DNA of 64,000 nucleotides from the NCBI GenBank assembly GCA_014338405.1, contig JTDE01000275.1, positions 74,021-138,020 of the forward strand, given 5' to 3'. The notes beneath the pieces were generated by a model. That model had not been told where the DNA came from. It saw only the letters and a program-made list of their open reading frames with translations, and ran no database searches. Made by a program: the position numbers and the translations under genes. The stretch comes from Paragonimus skrjabini miyazakii (Eukaryota; Platyhelminthes; Trematoda; Plagiorchiida; Troglotrematidae). This document shows positions 51,087 through 61,502 of this stretch, one piece after another; the stretch's first letter is position 1, and every line of letters starts with the position of its first letter.

Positions 51087-51162
51087 CCAACTGAATTCCA
51101 TAACGAGTGAAGTGACTTTTAATCTGGGTGAAGTCTGCACGTCGGACACCACGGACAGTTGG
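51087..51162 (+). CDS. Short exon of the large gene
   Basis: The acceptor GGTATTTCCACATAG supplies one base that completes a serine codon from the phase-2 donor at 49439. The frame reads QLNSITSEVTFNLGEV, CTSDTTDSW and leaves in phase 0 at TTGG/GTGAGC. It is only 76 nt, but the strand EVTFNLG and the matching phase on both sides support it. Alternative splicing of such a small exon is possible but not shown, since skipping it would shift the frame. Confidence 0.65.
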
Positions 51163-52343
51163 GTGAGCATTCAATTTATTCACATGTATATGTCAAACAT
51201 TAGAAACATCATTACCGATGGTTATTCGTTTGTGTAATCCGTATACACGCAATGTGTAGGCTACTAGAAAATACAGTAGACTAATCAAATGGACTCGATA
51301 TTAATGACAACCAAAAACAATACTTCCTTTTTCAGAAGTGCTTATTATGGTTCGATCACCTTTTAATGTACTACTAATGATTACCAGCGTTGCGATCTTT
51401 ACAGCAAATAAAGTTGTTCTTTAAATACTAGCGCTATCTTATTGCCAAACAACATAAAAAGAAATTCGCATGAAAAATTTAGAGTTAATGAGAATGAAAA
51501 TCACAAGAATACGAAGGAGCAGAATATAATATGTTGTCCGTGAATCGAGTTTGTGCCTATCTCAAATTTACTGGAAACTGGGAACAAGTGCAACCATGTT
51601 ACCGGTGTTGGTCTTAAGACGACTTTTATGAAGTGTTCACATAGTACTCAAAGTACACTTAAATTACAATACAGACGAAGTTTCTGTGCATCGTTTGCAA
51701 AATTTGCGGATACCTCCAATGATCTACGGATGCCATAGTATATGACGTATGCTACAAATATAAATCGCATGTAAATCGTTATGATGTAACTTCAAACTCT
51801 ACAGTGAGTACGGAAGGATAGTTGGTTAAGCTTTAATGGATCCTCATATCTGTTCAGCAGCAACATTCAAGTATCTGAAGGGTGTTTTTTATTAATTTCA
51901 ATCTGTGGGCACACAATAACTATCTTATCTTAACAAAAGAGTTCGTAAAACTCAATAATCTGTGACGGAAGTACCAGGTTACATAACATGACAGTAATTC
52001 ACTTAGTTATTCACTCACTCAAACAAATTATATTTGATAAACCTGTTCAGTCAAGGATAAGTATCTGCCATCAGTAAGCACCTTGCTAGTAGAACCACAA
52101 AAAATTATTTATAATTACTGGTTCATCTCATTAAACCTTGAAGATAATCTTGCAACAGGAGATTCTTTTGAGATCCTCTTCAGCGCACAACATAGGCAAC
52201 ATTGATTACTATGGCTTTTTGAAACCTGTTTAGCGTTGTTTGAAAATCCGTTATACAGTGATTGAAATTCATCTTTCGGGCGCATATTTCACTTATAGAT
52301 ACGTATCATATTTCACGCAAGACCCTGGATGAAATCACTTCAG
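51163..52343 (+). other. Intron between exons 13 and 14
   Basis: This intron is 1.2 kb and AT-rich, with nothing recognised. Confidence 0.6.
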
Positions 52344-52490
52344 TCTCCTCCACCTACTTCAGCCATTTCACGAAAGTTGACAGTCAACCTGGATGAAAAC
52401 GGTATACCGAATTCTGCATCCAAAATAGCTGTAACATTTATGGTGGATCCAACTAAAACAATATTGCAACGAAATACTTCTTACACGACG
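52344..52490 (+). CDS. Exon: extracellular beta-rich module
   Basis: The frame of 49 codons reads SPPPTSAISRKLTVNLDENG, IPNSASKIAVTFMVDPTK and ILQRNTSYTT. The donor ACG/GTGAGC leaves in phase 0. The acceptor chosen (ATCACTTCAG at 52343) gives phase 0 and matches the previous exon; an upstream AG at 52320 would give phase 2 and does not fit. KIAVTFMVD corresponds in pattern to the paired strands of the other modules. There is an NTS sequon near the end. Confidence 0.65.
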
Positions 52491-55328
52491 GTGAGCTTTG
52501 GACAATTTTAGATTTATCAGGAAACCTAAATATATTGCTAAAACTGTATAGTGACGTGGAAGCTATTTTGAACACAGTAAGACGGCTGTGAGCACAATGT
52601 TTTCTTTCACAATGCTTCTAACAAGATAAAAATGGTCATAAAATCAAAACCACATCAGGTTGGAGTTTTACTTCCGTGAGTACAAAAAGGTTTATCAAAA
52701 GCTGGTTCCATATAAAAATTGCAAGATATGTCAGTCGTTTCAGAGCCGGATGACCGGCTTGTTTATTTCTGAGCGTGCACAATTTTCTGGAAGTAAATAA
52801 TAGTTTGATTACATTTGTCAGATTATTTTAAAGATACATCGAGTATCCGACATTGAATGCATTCAAAATGGTCTTTCAAACCAGGTGAGGTTAGTAACTA
52901 GGCAATTGGGACCTGCCTGAATTGGTGAGGTTTAATTCTACAACGGAGATCTGTGTTCACGTTTGTTAGATACACAGTCTGAAGTATGCTCAGACTAGCA
53001 TTTCCTTTCGGTGAACTGACAAACCAGCTTAACCGTGGGCTGCACCTACGGTTGGTCAGGGTACCAAGGTCAATCTTCTTCGTGAGGAACGACAGGGGTA
53101 AAATGGTCATCCTTAAAAATACCTGGTAACTAAAACTTAATACCAGATAACATTCTCGAAAATCATTGTTTATAGACAGCTACTGATAATGACTCACTTG
53201 AATTAGTTATTTATGTCTTCTGGTTCTAACACATGCCCATTCTCTTCATTATCACTATTTAAGACGTTATGGCTTACTTTTGAATAAAATGGTTCCAACT
53301 GCTCCTGGTGATGAAAACAGACCACAGAGTGACAGAGTTGAGAATGAATAGAGATGTATATATAAATTCAACCAAGAATTGGACGAAAGGAAATTCACTG
53401 GAGGTTTGTGAAACAATGTTCCAAAAAATTCAACAACTTTGTGGATACAAACACGTTGTTATTAACCATACATCAACACTTTTTGCTACCTGTCTTTAGT
53501 ATGCATATGTTTGACATGTTGAGAAAAGACTCTTTATATTATTTGTTAGTAGAAAATTGGCGCAGGAGTTTTATAATCCATACTAGTGGAATTATTTTTT
53601 CTTACACTTTCGACTATAACTTTGCGCCGCAAACTATCCTTTCATTTATCGGCCGGTTCCTCGTTTCCAACAGACTTCTTTTAATTAAAATACAATAGTT
53701 GCGCTAACTGCCCAGAATGAACTTTACTCACTAATGAATGCAGCCTTCCTATTCATGCAGTCTTTGAAATCAGTCGATGATGAAAAGAATTACTTTACTC
53801 AGACATTGAGCTAATTAAGGGTATATATTAATATCTTTTCCATAACCTGTGGTTGAACACCGCGTTTTCTTTAGACAACCCATCAGACCTTCCCCCAACT
53901 AAAAAATAGAACTATCACATCAGAAATTTTAACTGCGTTCCTTTGTGAGTAATGCTAAAGTTTTCTGACCATCTCAAGTGACGGTACAGTAACTGTTTTG
54001 ATTGTGGTAAGGACTTTCACTAATAACGAACTTTAACAAAAACAAAACTCGAGTCAGGTGCCCGTAACAAGATTGTATTGCGGTGCTTCAATGCACATCC
54101 AAGCAGAGCTAACGCATACGTTTAGATAAACAGAAATGGGGTCAATCCAAGTCGACTTCTCAAAACATTGATCACCTGCTAAGTCCACTTTGTTTGTAAA
54201 AGGTTGGTAATAAAACATTTCATTTTAAAATAATTGAATTGCTTTTATCAATCTTGAACAGCAATGCTAAACTTGTCACTTGAAACGTGACACGACTGCC
54301 GCTTAACGGCAGCCGCTAATGCGGTCAATTTTACTTCCCTACAAGTAGGTATTTTTTCTCGAATAACCTGAGTTCACATAATAAACAAAACGATTTCACA
54401 TATCCGGTTAGGCAAGGGCATACCGTGATTTCTTTCTGGACTCACAAGGACATTGTGTAATTTTAAATCTCTTCGGCTTGCCCAAAACGCAATAAAGGTG
54501 TGTGCCAAAGCCGGTTGAACAAAAGAAATTTAGCAAACTGGATTGTTCGTATAGTTTATAACATATGCTTTATGGTTGATCTGCGCGGGATACGGTTGCT
54601 CACGCTCAGTAGACCATCAGATGGATGTTTGTCCCTCCCTATTTGCGGGTCTTTTTCCACGTGGTCAATTTATTCTGCTCCGCAGGCAAACTGACAGTAT
54701 AAATCAGTCTAGTCTTATCGACTATAAGCACGAAAAATTTGAAAACAGGTACGGTCTGTCGTTTAGTTGAGCGAAAGTTGAGCATTGTTGCATAATCTAC
54801 ATGCAACGGGAGGCTTACCCCAGTGAGAATTTCACCAGAATCTCAACCATTATCTTTACGGCAACTGTTGCCTATGTTGTACAGTCTGTAAAATATCTTC
54901 TGACAAAAGTTGGTCAGTAACTGCTGGAAAATAGATAGGTTTTTGTTACGCTCTCCGCTTCTTCCACAATTTCTTAAGGGAAAATATGTCTTGCGAAATC
55001 GAACAGAGTTCTGACTTTCATATTAAACATAAGAATACCCACAGAAATAGGGACTTTGTCTTTAGTAGGTACACTTGCTGTATCAAGTCGTTTGCTTCAT
55101 TAGTTATCAAGACATCTAGAGAAAGCAGCAAGTTGTCATTTTCACTCCTAACGAAAGGAGGACTCATGGTTATGAAGAATCAAACGATTTTAAGTGCACT
55201 TCAGATTGGCCTTCGGTTTGATACTCACAGAAGTAGTCACTTATTTGAAATTTGTCGAATTCAATTCTTTCTAATAAATCTGATGCTACTTTTTCATATC
55301 TTGAAATGCAAATCATTCTTCTTTTTAG

Positions 55329-55534
55329 AACTCAAAGAGTGTTCATTGCAACCACATAAACTTGTTGTTCAAATTGACTGTCGTGTGGAAAATAAAACTT
55401 TTACCTGTAAATCAACAAAACTTTCACAGATAATTTTGCGGCACATTAATGTTGAATGCATGAGATCGGTTTTGTGTCTGAGACGGATATTAATGAGAAG
55501 GGTGATCACATCATATGACTCAACATATTTGTGG
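55329..55534 (+). pseudogene. Exon-like segment in intron 14
   Basis: A very good acceptor (ATCATTCTTCTTTTTAG) opens a frame in phase 1 reading LKECSLQPHKLVVQIDCRV, ENKTFTCKSTKLSQ. The paired cysteines and the strand LVVQIDCRV resemble CRLTDGAHLTC in the exon-like segment at 46143. Possible donors are ACCT/GTAAAT at 55407 (phase 1 out) and GTGG/GTAACA at 55535 (phase 0 out). No phase-0-to-1 exon upstream would let it join the chain. It may be alternative, or a fossil of a lost module. Confidence 0.3.
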
Positions 55535-56377
55535 GTAACATCAATTTTCCCAATTAGTTCAGTAGATTAAAGGCCCAATTTCAGTCATTATTTAATCGTA
55601 TGGCTATGAATGTGTTCAAAGTGTTGAACTAGACACATGGCAAACTATTCACAGATAAACATTCATTAGTAGACCGGGTGGGTTTGAGCTTAACTGTTAG
55701 TTTGTGAACTTTCGGCAGTCCATAGAGTTAGGTTTATTGGAGTTTCTTCCGTCTAATAGTGTCCGTCACTATTTGGTATAATATCGGGAACACTGTTTTT
55801 TCCTGCTTCATAATTCTAGTTGCAACTTCGCGGACTACATTTTTCTGGCCAACTTCGAATAAACTTTGCACGTTTCCTAAACTATAATGCTTTTCTTTTC
55901 TGAGCGTTTGCCTTTGTTCGCGACTAAACGTCAGTCAGCTATGCAAGGTTTAAGCAGGGGCTTAAGAAGACAATGAACTTTCCACATTGCATCACTACTC
56001 AAAGACGGACGTGGATTAGCGCTCATATATCATATTAATCTGTTCATGCATAGTGTGAAGTCAGTGACGAAATGGTCAACACGAGTGGCTCATGAAGATG
56101 TGGACGAAGTTCCTACCTTTTCTTTGGCAATAGTTGTTTACATTGACGAAACCTAACAAAAGAAAAACGCGAGTACGATGCTTTGTTTTCAAGGTGAATG
56201 GGTTAATTGATGGTGGGCACAAAAATTTACGACCAGCTACAGGTTACATACTTGCCGAACTAGTTCAGGCGATTTTCAGTTTACATTGCTGTTTTAACGA
56301 TATAGTAAACAAACGGATTGCTGTAAAATTTGTTGTCGCTCTAAAAATTTTTTCACAACTTCTCTGCTGTGTTCAAG

Positions 56378-56597
56378 CTTCTCACGCAAACGTAACGTTG
56401 AACTGGTCACTTACTACTGAGTAATGTCGGTCGCTAGGATTGCAACCATCGACTGATGATTGGAATGTCGGAATTAAATACCCTAGTATTTTCGGAATTG
56501 AACCTACTTCGTCGAAGACTCAGCTGACTTTTCAGATAAAATTGCTAGAATTTTCATTCAGTACAAACGATTATCTGATTATGACCTACGACGCTCT
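56378..56597 (+). pseudogene. Module-like frame interrupted by a stop
   Basis: After a strong acceptor (CTTCTCTGCTGTGTTCAAG) the frame enters in phase 1 and reads SHANVTLNWSLTTE, then meets TAA at 56422, then continues open in the same frame with LQPSTDDWNVGIKYPSIFG and SSKTQLTFQIKLLEF. ANVTLNW matches ADVTLKV of the exon at 45132, and TQLTFQIKL matches TELTFQIAKL of the exon at 10462. A GTAATG donor at 56421 could remove the stop. A decayed exon, a sequencing error or two exons with a tiny intron would all explain it. Confidence 0.3.
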
Positions 56598-57466
56598 TAG
56601 AGTGATTATGTTTACTTTTGTTAAGCCAGTCAGTCTGATCGTGGCACGTAGAAAATTGTCTGTTGATATCAAAAGTACTGTTCGATCGGGGCTGACTTCA
56701 ACCTAAGTAGGTCACATTTTTTAGGTTTACGGTGACAGGGTCAACCCAGTTGATACAACTGGAGAAAACTCCTTAATCAATCATAAGTTGTGATGCGTAT
56801 TTCTCCGTGTGGTCATTCGTCAAAAAAGCTTTAACAGGCCTAGCTTTCTTATGCATGACAATTGTTATGCTGGCTCAATGATTGTCATATGTTCGGCTTC
56901 AGGGCCGGTTGATGGATAGCGCTTGTTTAACCTGGGAAGTTAAAGTTGTATTAGAAACTCTGTTGGTAGAAATCACACTCTTTTTTTTTCTAACTGAAAT
57001 CAGATAACTGTTGGGTTTGTGCTGAACAGCCGTGCTAAGTCGAAGCTGAGTTGATGTTCAAAGTTTTTCAGTGATGCTCAAAAAACGGTCAGTATTTGTC
57101 TGTATTGAATTCGAAAATATTGTCCACAGTATGGAGACAGTCTCCTACGTCTTTTCCTTCAGATAACCTTTATAATATGGTAATCCGAGTTGAAGGTGCA
57201 TGAAAATTAACTACCGTGATTTTTGTCTTACTCTGTTATATTCCTCATTAAAGTAAGAAGCCCTCTGTAGCTTTTACTTGTGAGCCGTTGAGCCAATTGT
57301 GCCTACTGGATAAATTGATAAACTAGCAACTCATGGTGTAACATAGCCATACCTAGCTCACATCTGTCATGTTTTATATCTGCTATTCAGTGCTGAAATT
57401 AACCAAACCTGTTGTACGACGTTTGTTTCTTGAATACTGTCAAAAAATCCAACCCCTATTTGTCAG

Positions 57467-57504
57467 AGACACATTTTGCTAAATTTTTGGACAAAATTTA
57501 TCAG
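57467..57504 (+). CDS. Candidate micro-exon in intron 14
   Basis: This is a 38-nt stretch between an excellent acceptor (CCAACCCCTATTTGTCAG) and an excellent donor (ATCAG/GTAAGA). In phase 1 it reads THFAKFLDKIYQ and leaves in phase 0, as the next exon (58517) needs. It would require phase-1 partners upstream, such as the segments at 55.3 or 56.4 kb. Splice-site quality is the only support. Confidence 0.2.
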
Positions 57505-58516
57505 GTAAGAGTGGTCAGAGGAAACAGTTCACAGCATTGTGCTATATTAAAGCCTTCAGGTGACCTTATACAGTTCACTAGAAAGGAAAGAAAAAACATG
57601 GTTTGAGACAGCGGCATTTTTAGAGACTCTTGTCAACTGATTACCAAAGCAATAATCCGTTTTATATTCTGAAGTGCATAACAGTAACAGCTGAACCATA
57701 CAAACAAAGAAGTTGAACTACAATATTGAATGACAAGAGTAATGAAGAACAACCCACTTTGTCGAGTTAGTAATTGATCTTTCAACTTGCAACATTGAGG
57801 TCTTGCTAGTTTGTCCAGGTTGTTTTTTAAACGCAATCGACATTTGCTCGAAATAGGAGAGTCAATTCATAGCTTACATTTAGAAATTTTGAATTCGACC
57901 ACTCAGTTAATCCAAGCCGGTCAAAAAAGGTACAACGCACGCTAAAAGATAACTGTCTTGCACTTACGTAACCACATCAACAAGAGGTAGAGTGGGCGAA
58001 ATTTCTTGCTTCAAGTTTACGGCCAGTTCATTCGAAAGACTACCTTGATTAATAAAAATGCATGCTGAGTAATACTTAACGCAAGAACTGTGTGGACAAC
58101 TACGCTTACTTTTAGATTAAAAACGAAACCTGATTGACGATGTAATTTATATTTGGAAAGATCGAAGTGGAAAGGATTATGAGACTAGACCACAAAGTGT
58201 AGGAAAGAAACGACGTGCATGCTGTAAATATTGGAATATGACGGATTCAACCAGGATATAACCAGAAATACAGCACTTTATAAATCAAAGGAGAAGGTTT
58301 TGAAAGTTATTTCTTAATTCTGAGTAAGTCATTCTTAATAGTTGCGTAGCTTTTACGAAGAGAAACCTCGAAGAAAAAACACAACGTTAAAAGTAATGGA
58401 ATTGTAACTAACTGGTTGATTCACTGGATGAACTTTAATTATTTGCAGTTCTACAAGAAATCACCTCAACGTTATCAACTGAACTCATTGTTCGTTTGTT
58501 TCATTTTACATTCCAG

Positions 58517-58817
58517 GTTCCAGTCATAACATCAGACGCAGCTGCACTTTCTGCTAAACCCGGTGAAGAAATAGTCATACCGTTAAAAATGAAGGTTCCA
58601 CCAGGTGCCATATTACCCGATTCAAATCTTCAGTTTGACTGTGAAAAAACGGCTTTGCTGGATGAAGCTCAGTGCACAATTTTGAAAATTCAACTTTCAG
58701 GTGGTGTAAATCTAGTTGGCATGGACCGTGAACCGTTCGAACAGGTAGTAACATCCAGCTTTAATAACGGGCAAAACAACTCAGTCTCGGTTTCCCTCGG
58801 AACGGTTGTTCAAACAG
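58517..58817 (+). CDS. Exon: extracellular beta-rich module, PGEEIVI core
   Basis: The acceptor GTTTCATTTTACATTCCAG is very strong. The frame enters in phase 0 (VPVITSDAAALSAKPGEEIV), with the core KPGEEIVIPLKMKVPPGAIL at about residues 14-33. It continues LQFDCEKTALLDEAQCTILKI, a possible disulfide pair, then GGVNLVGMDREPFEQVV and SVSVSLGTVVQT. It leaves in phase 1 at ACAG/GTGACA. This is the clearest single module, and with the next exon it outlines the repeat unit. Confidence 0.8.
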
Positions 58818-61249
58818 GTGACATTTTAAAATTTGCGTACCGTTTTATGTGATCTATAAGTTGTTCACAATTCGATTTCAGATTCAAAAATAGATATATC
58901 AATTGGGTTTTTGGATATAATTTAAGATCGGTGACAGATCCAGTAACGAAAGTATAAATTAAAAATTGTAGCGGACGAAAGATTTGGACAGTCAAAAACA
59001 AACCCAAGAAAGTGTCGGCTAATTTCTATATACCAGTATTGTAGTCTACAGGTGTGCTTAGTCCGTAACAGCCTATCAGTCTCGTTTCCATTTTGCTGAT
59101 TAATCTTTGTCTATCTTTTCTGTGATTTTCATATTGTCGATCTCATAAAAATTCAAATCTATTTTGAAAAACACTTAATTTTGAACCGTAGAAAATGGAT
59201 TCATGTGTATTCAAACTTTCCGTGCTTCCTCTAATTTGTAAAGTACCTATGTATTTTGTAAATATATGAAAATGTTAATATTATGAAACCTTTCAAAGTA
59301 AACTAAACAGCATTGCCCCGTATCAAATAAAAATATAACTCGTGGAAAAAGTTAGCAGAAAGTGGGTAGTAAAATGGATTTAACGTAAACCTGTTGTTGA
59401 AACACATGACACGTTTTTGAAACCTAGTCAGAAGAACCGGCTTTTTCATGCATGCAACCATGTCAGCGCAAATTTATTTAACCTACAACCGTCAGACCCT
59501 TGAAAATTTTACATTTGCCACATTGCTGCGCAAACAGAAAATAATTTTGTGGAATTTCCTAATAATATCCCAGTAAAGCTGCGACCATAATTAAATGGAA
59601 TAGCGTAAATAGATTAATTTTGACGGAAGCATCTGAGCGTAAACAATAAAATTAGTCTTGCGTCTGTTAGCTTATTCAAAACTAGCACTTCTCTCACCAT
59701 AAGCAAAACAAGAAAATTTACATAAAATGCTCGGGCATAAACTGTACACATTTTAGTCATCAAATATGTAGATGACGGTGATATTCCTTGTTGCTACAAC
59801 CTAATGTGTGCCTTACAATTCGTTAGTTCTTCCTCGTTTTATTTCTGGAATCACCTTGATATTCATCGCTGTCACTATTTAGGCAAATAATATTTATGCA
59901 CAAGTGTACAGAACATATGGACCACCTGGAAATTACCAATGAGCATCTTGCTCCGACTGTAGACAACCAACCATCAGTGAAATGTATGACGTCACGGTAT
60001 ATATTTGAGCACTTCCAAGTTATTGATGGTTTGTGACACGCATATTCATTAGTAAAATTCTACGGCTTAGTTGAGCACAACTTTCAGTCTCTTCCGACAA
60101 AACTGACACCAGTAATTGAGAAAAACCATTTCAGTCCCCGACAAATAACTTACAGTAACGAAAAGAAAACCTCTGAGATCCAGTTCACCAGTTTACCACA
60201 CAGCTAAATGAGAGCCCAGTCATGTTTCAAGCTAATTGTTTTGCTGTGAACAGACCAAATAATTGTATCCGCGGTTGATCTTCGAAGCTCACTGTTCTCA
60301 AAACTACATATAAGCGATAAGCTAACCTATCTCTTTGTGTAAATGAATCTATAGGCTGAATCACCATATTATTGAAGCTTACACGTTCCACAATGAAAAA
60401 AATGATTTCACGTTGACAGACTGTTACGACCCCACCTGATATAGAAAGACAAGAGCATACGCAAGACCACGAGCAGTATCTGTATCATGAACGAACGCAA
60501 CGATATTGCAACGCGGTACGAAAATCAAAGCTCAGACATCGGAATGCAACTGTCGCAACTTAGAACCCCCCAACAAGTAAGGAAAAAAATGGCCTTCAAA
60601 CGAGCTTTATTTACTGCTCAGCCCGAAAGCAAAATTGTGATTTACAGCAACTGTATTTATAGGTTTGCGGTGGCCTTGGACCTAGGTCGCCGAATGGACC
60701 AATCAGAAGCGAGCGTAATTTCCTGAATGTTCCAGAATTCTCGCGAGCTTTCTAGTTCCCAGGAAAGGAAGAAATCCATTTCCCTTGTGAATAATGCGAA
60801 TTTTTGGGAAAAAGTGCCTTTTCCCAACACTAATATTCTGTAAAAAGAAGCGCGTAAAGGCGTTTCACCAACTAATGGAAGTGCTAAATCCAAAAACGAT
60901 TACTTAAAGCGAACTTGAATGTTATTCTAGAAACGTTATTAACTCTACTGTATACAACATATCAATATTAAAACCATCAACCCGAGCTACGAGCAACACT
61001 AATATCGTTCATGGCTATATTTTTACTTCCTTCCCTTGAAATTTTTGACTTACCATTTTGAAGTAATTTTTTCAGAAACGTGTATAAACAAAATACACGG
61101 TAGTTGGCTGTAAAATACACACTTCTGAGTATGGATTGAATGAGTTAATTTTGCATTCAGCTTGCTCAATAACTTTCAAAAATTATCGGCAATTCCGATT
61201 ATTTCCAGCAGACGTGCTTCGACTTTAAACACATCCTTTCATCACACAG
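58818..61249 (+). other. Intron between exons 15 and 16
   Basis: This intron is 2.4 kb. It contains a heat-shock-type promoter on the - strand (60654-60757). A + strand frame at 60487-60726 overlaps that promoter and reads as chance. Otherwise it is AT-rich, with no gene recognised on either strand. Confidence 0.55.
60654..60757 (-). promoter_or_regulatory. Heat-shock-type promoter: HSE array, CCAAT box and TATA box
   Basis: Read on the - strand, 60757 to 60720 contains seven contiguous pentamers of alternating nGAAn/nTTCn type: aGAAa, gCTCg, cGAGa, aTTCt, gGAAc, aTTCa, gGAAa. Five are perfect and two have one mismatch, an excellent binding array for trimeric heat shock factor. Next on the same strand comes ATTGG (inverted CCAAT, 60703-60699), then TATAAATA at 60661-60654. 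The order and spacing are those of an inducible hsp promoter, with a start expected near 60630. No hsp70 or small-hsp frame follows to the left, so the target gene is unknown, lost or spliced with short exons. Confidence 0.55.
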
Positions 61250-61502
61250 GTATCACTCATGCACTCGGTTTAATCCAGTTGGATGCTGATGTTCTAACGG
61301 CTTCCGTAACGCTGAGACTTGCTGACAGTAAGAATTCAAATCAAGGAACGCGTATACCATTCAAAATATCTGCGAAGTTTGGTGACTTCAGTGTAGGTCA
61401 CACGGAGGAAATAACTGTGAACCGTGACGGAAGTGAGACTGTCAGTTTGGAATTCTTACTGGATTTGATTACCCCAGCTGCACCGACTCGGGCTACTGCA
61501 GG
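61250..61502 (+). CDS. Exon: extracellular beta-rich module, last exon seen
   Basis: The acceptor CATCCTTTCATCACACAG gives phase 1, matching the previous donor (a glycine codon across the junction). It reads ITHALGLIQLDADVLTASVT, LRLADSKNSNQGTRIPFKI, KFGDFSVGHTEEITVNRDG and ends LITPAAPTRATAG. ITHALGLIQLDADV parallels VTHLSVVLGQLQV at 13977, so a new repeat starts as in exon 3. The donor GCAGG/GTAAAT leaves in phase 2; the next exon is beyond the window or in a stretch I could not resolve. Confidence 0.75.

Larger units (their letters stand above)
52491..58516 (+). other. Intron between exons 14 and 15, with exon-like segments
   Basis: This 6.0-kb intron contains three exon-like segments annotated separately (55329-55534, 56378-56597 and 57467-57504). 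The flanking exons join directly in phase 0. No mobile element is recognised. The 194-codon frame from 54986, the longest in the window, is mostly unremarkable and only its part after 55329 reads like protein. Confidence 0.5.
9113..61502 (+). other. Large modular extracellular cadherin-repeat gene, partial (gene span)
   Basis: This is the span of one multi-exon gene. Sixteen exons are annotated separately: 9113-9519, 10462-10734, 13977-14294, 19397-19571, 25109-25290, 26596-26802, 29850-30116, 31991-32232, 33801-34002, 39975-40263, 45132-45304, 49156-49439, 51087-51162, 52344-52490, 58517-58817 and 61250-61502. Every consecutive donor/acceptor pair is phase-compatible (0,0,0,1,0,0,0,2,0,1,0,2,0,0,1). 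The product begins with a cadherin repeat and an RRKRA site, then continues as beta-strand-rich repeats with periodic PG(D/E)xVxI cores and little cysteine. It is most likely a secreted or surface protein acting in adhesion or matrix. Start, signal peptide, membrane anchor and stop are not seen. The family is not one I can name. Confidence 0.65.

Noticed and set aside
54986..55570. The longest open frame in the window (194 codons, + strand) as an intact gene
   Set aside because: The first 114 codons have random-looking composition and no motif. Only the part after the acceptor at 55328 resembles the gene's modules, so it is treated as an exon-like segment.
60487..60726. 79-codon + strand frame with a GTAAGG donor at 60577
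   Set aside because: It overlaps the heat-shock-type promoter, has no motif, and its possible splice phase does not connect to exons 15 or 16.
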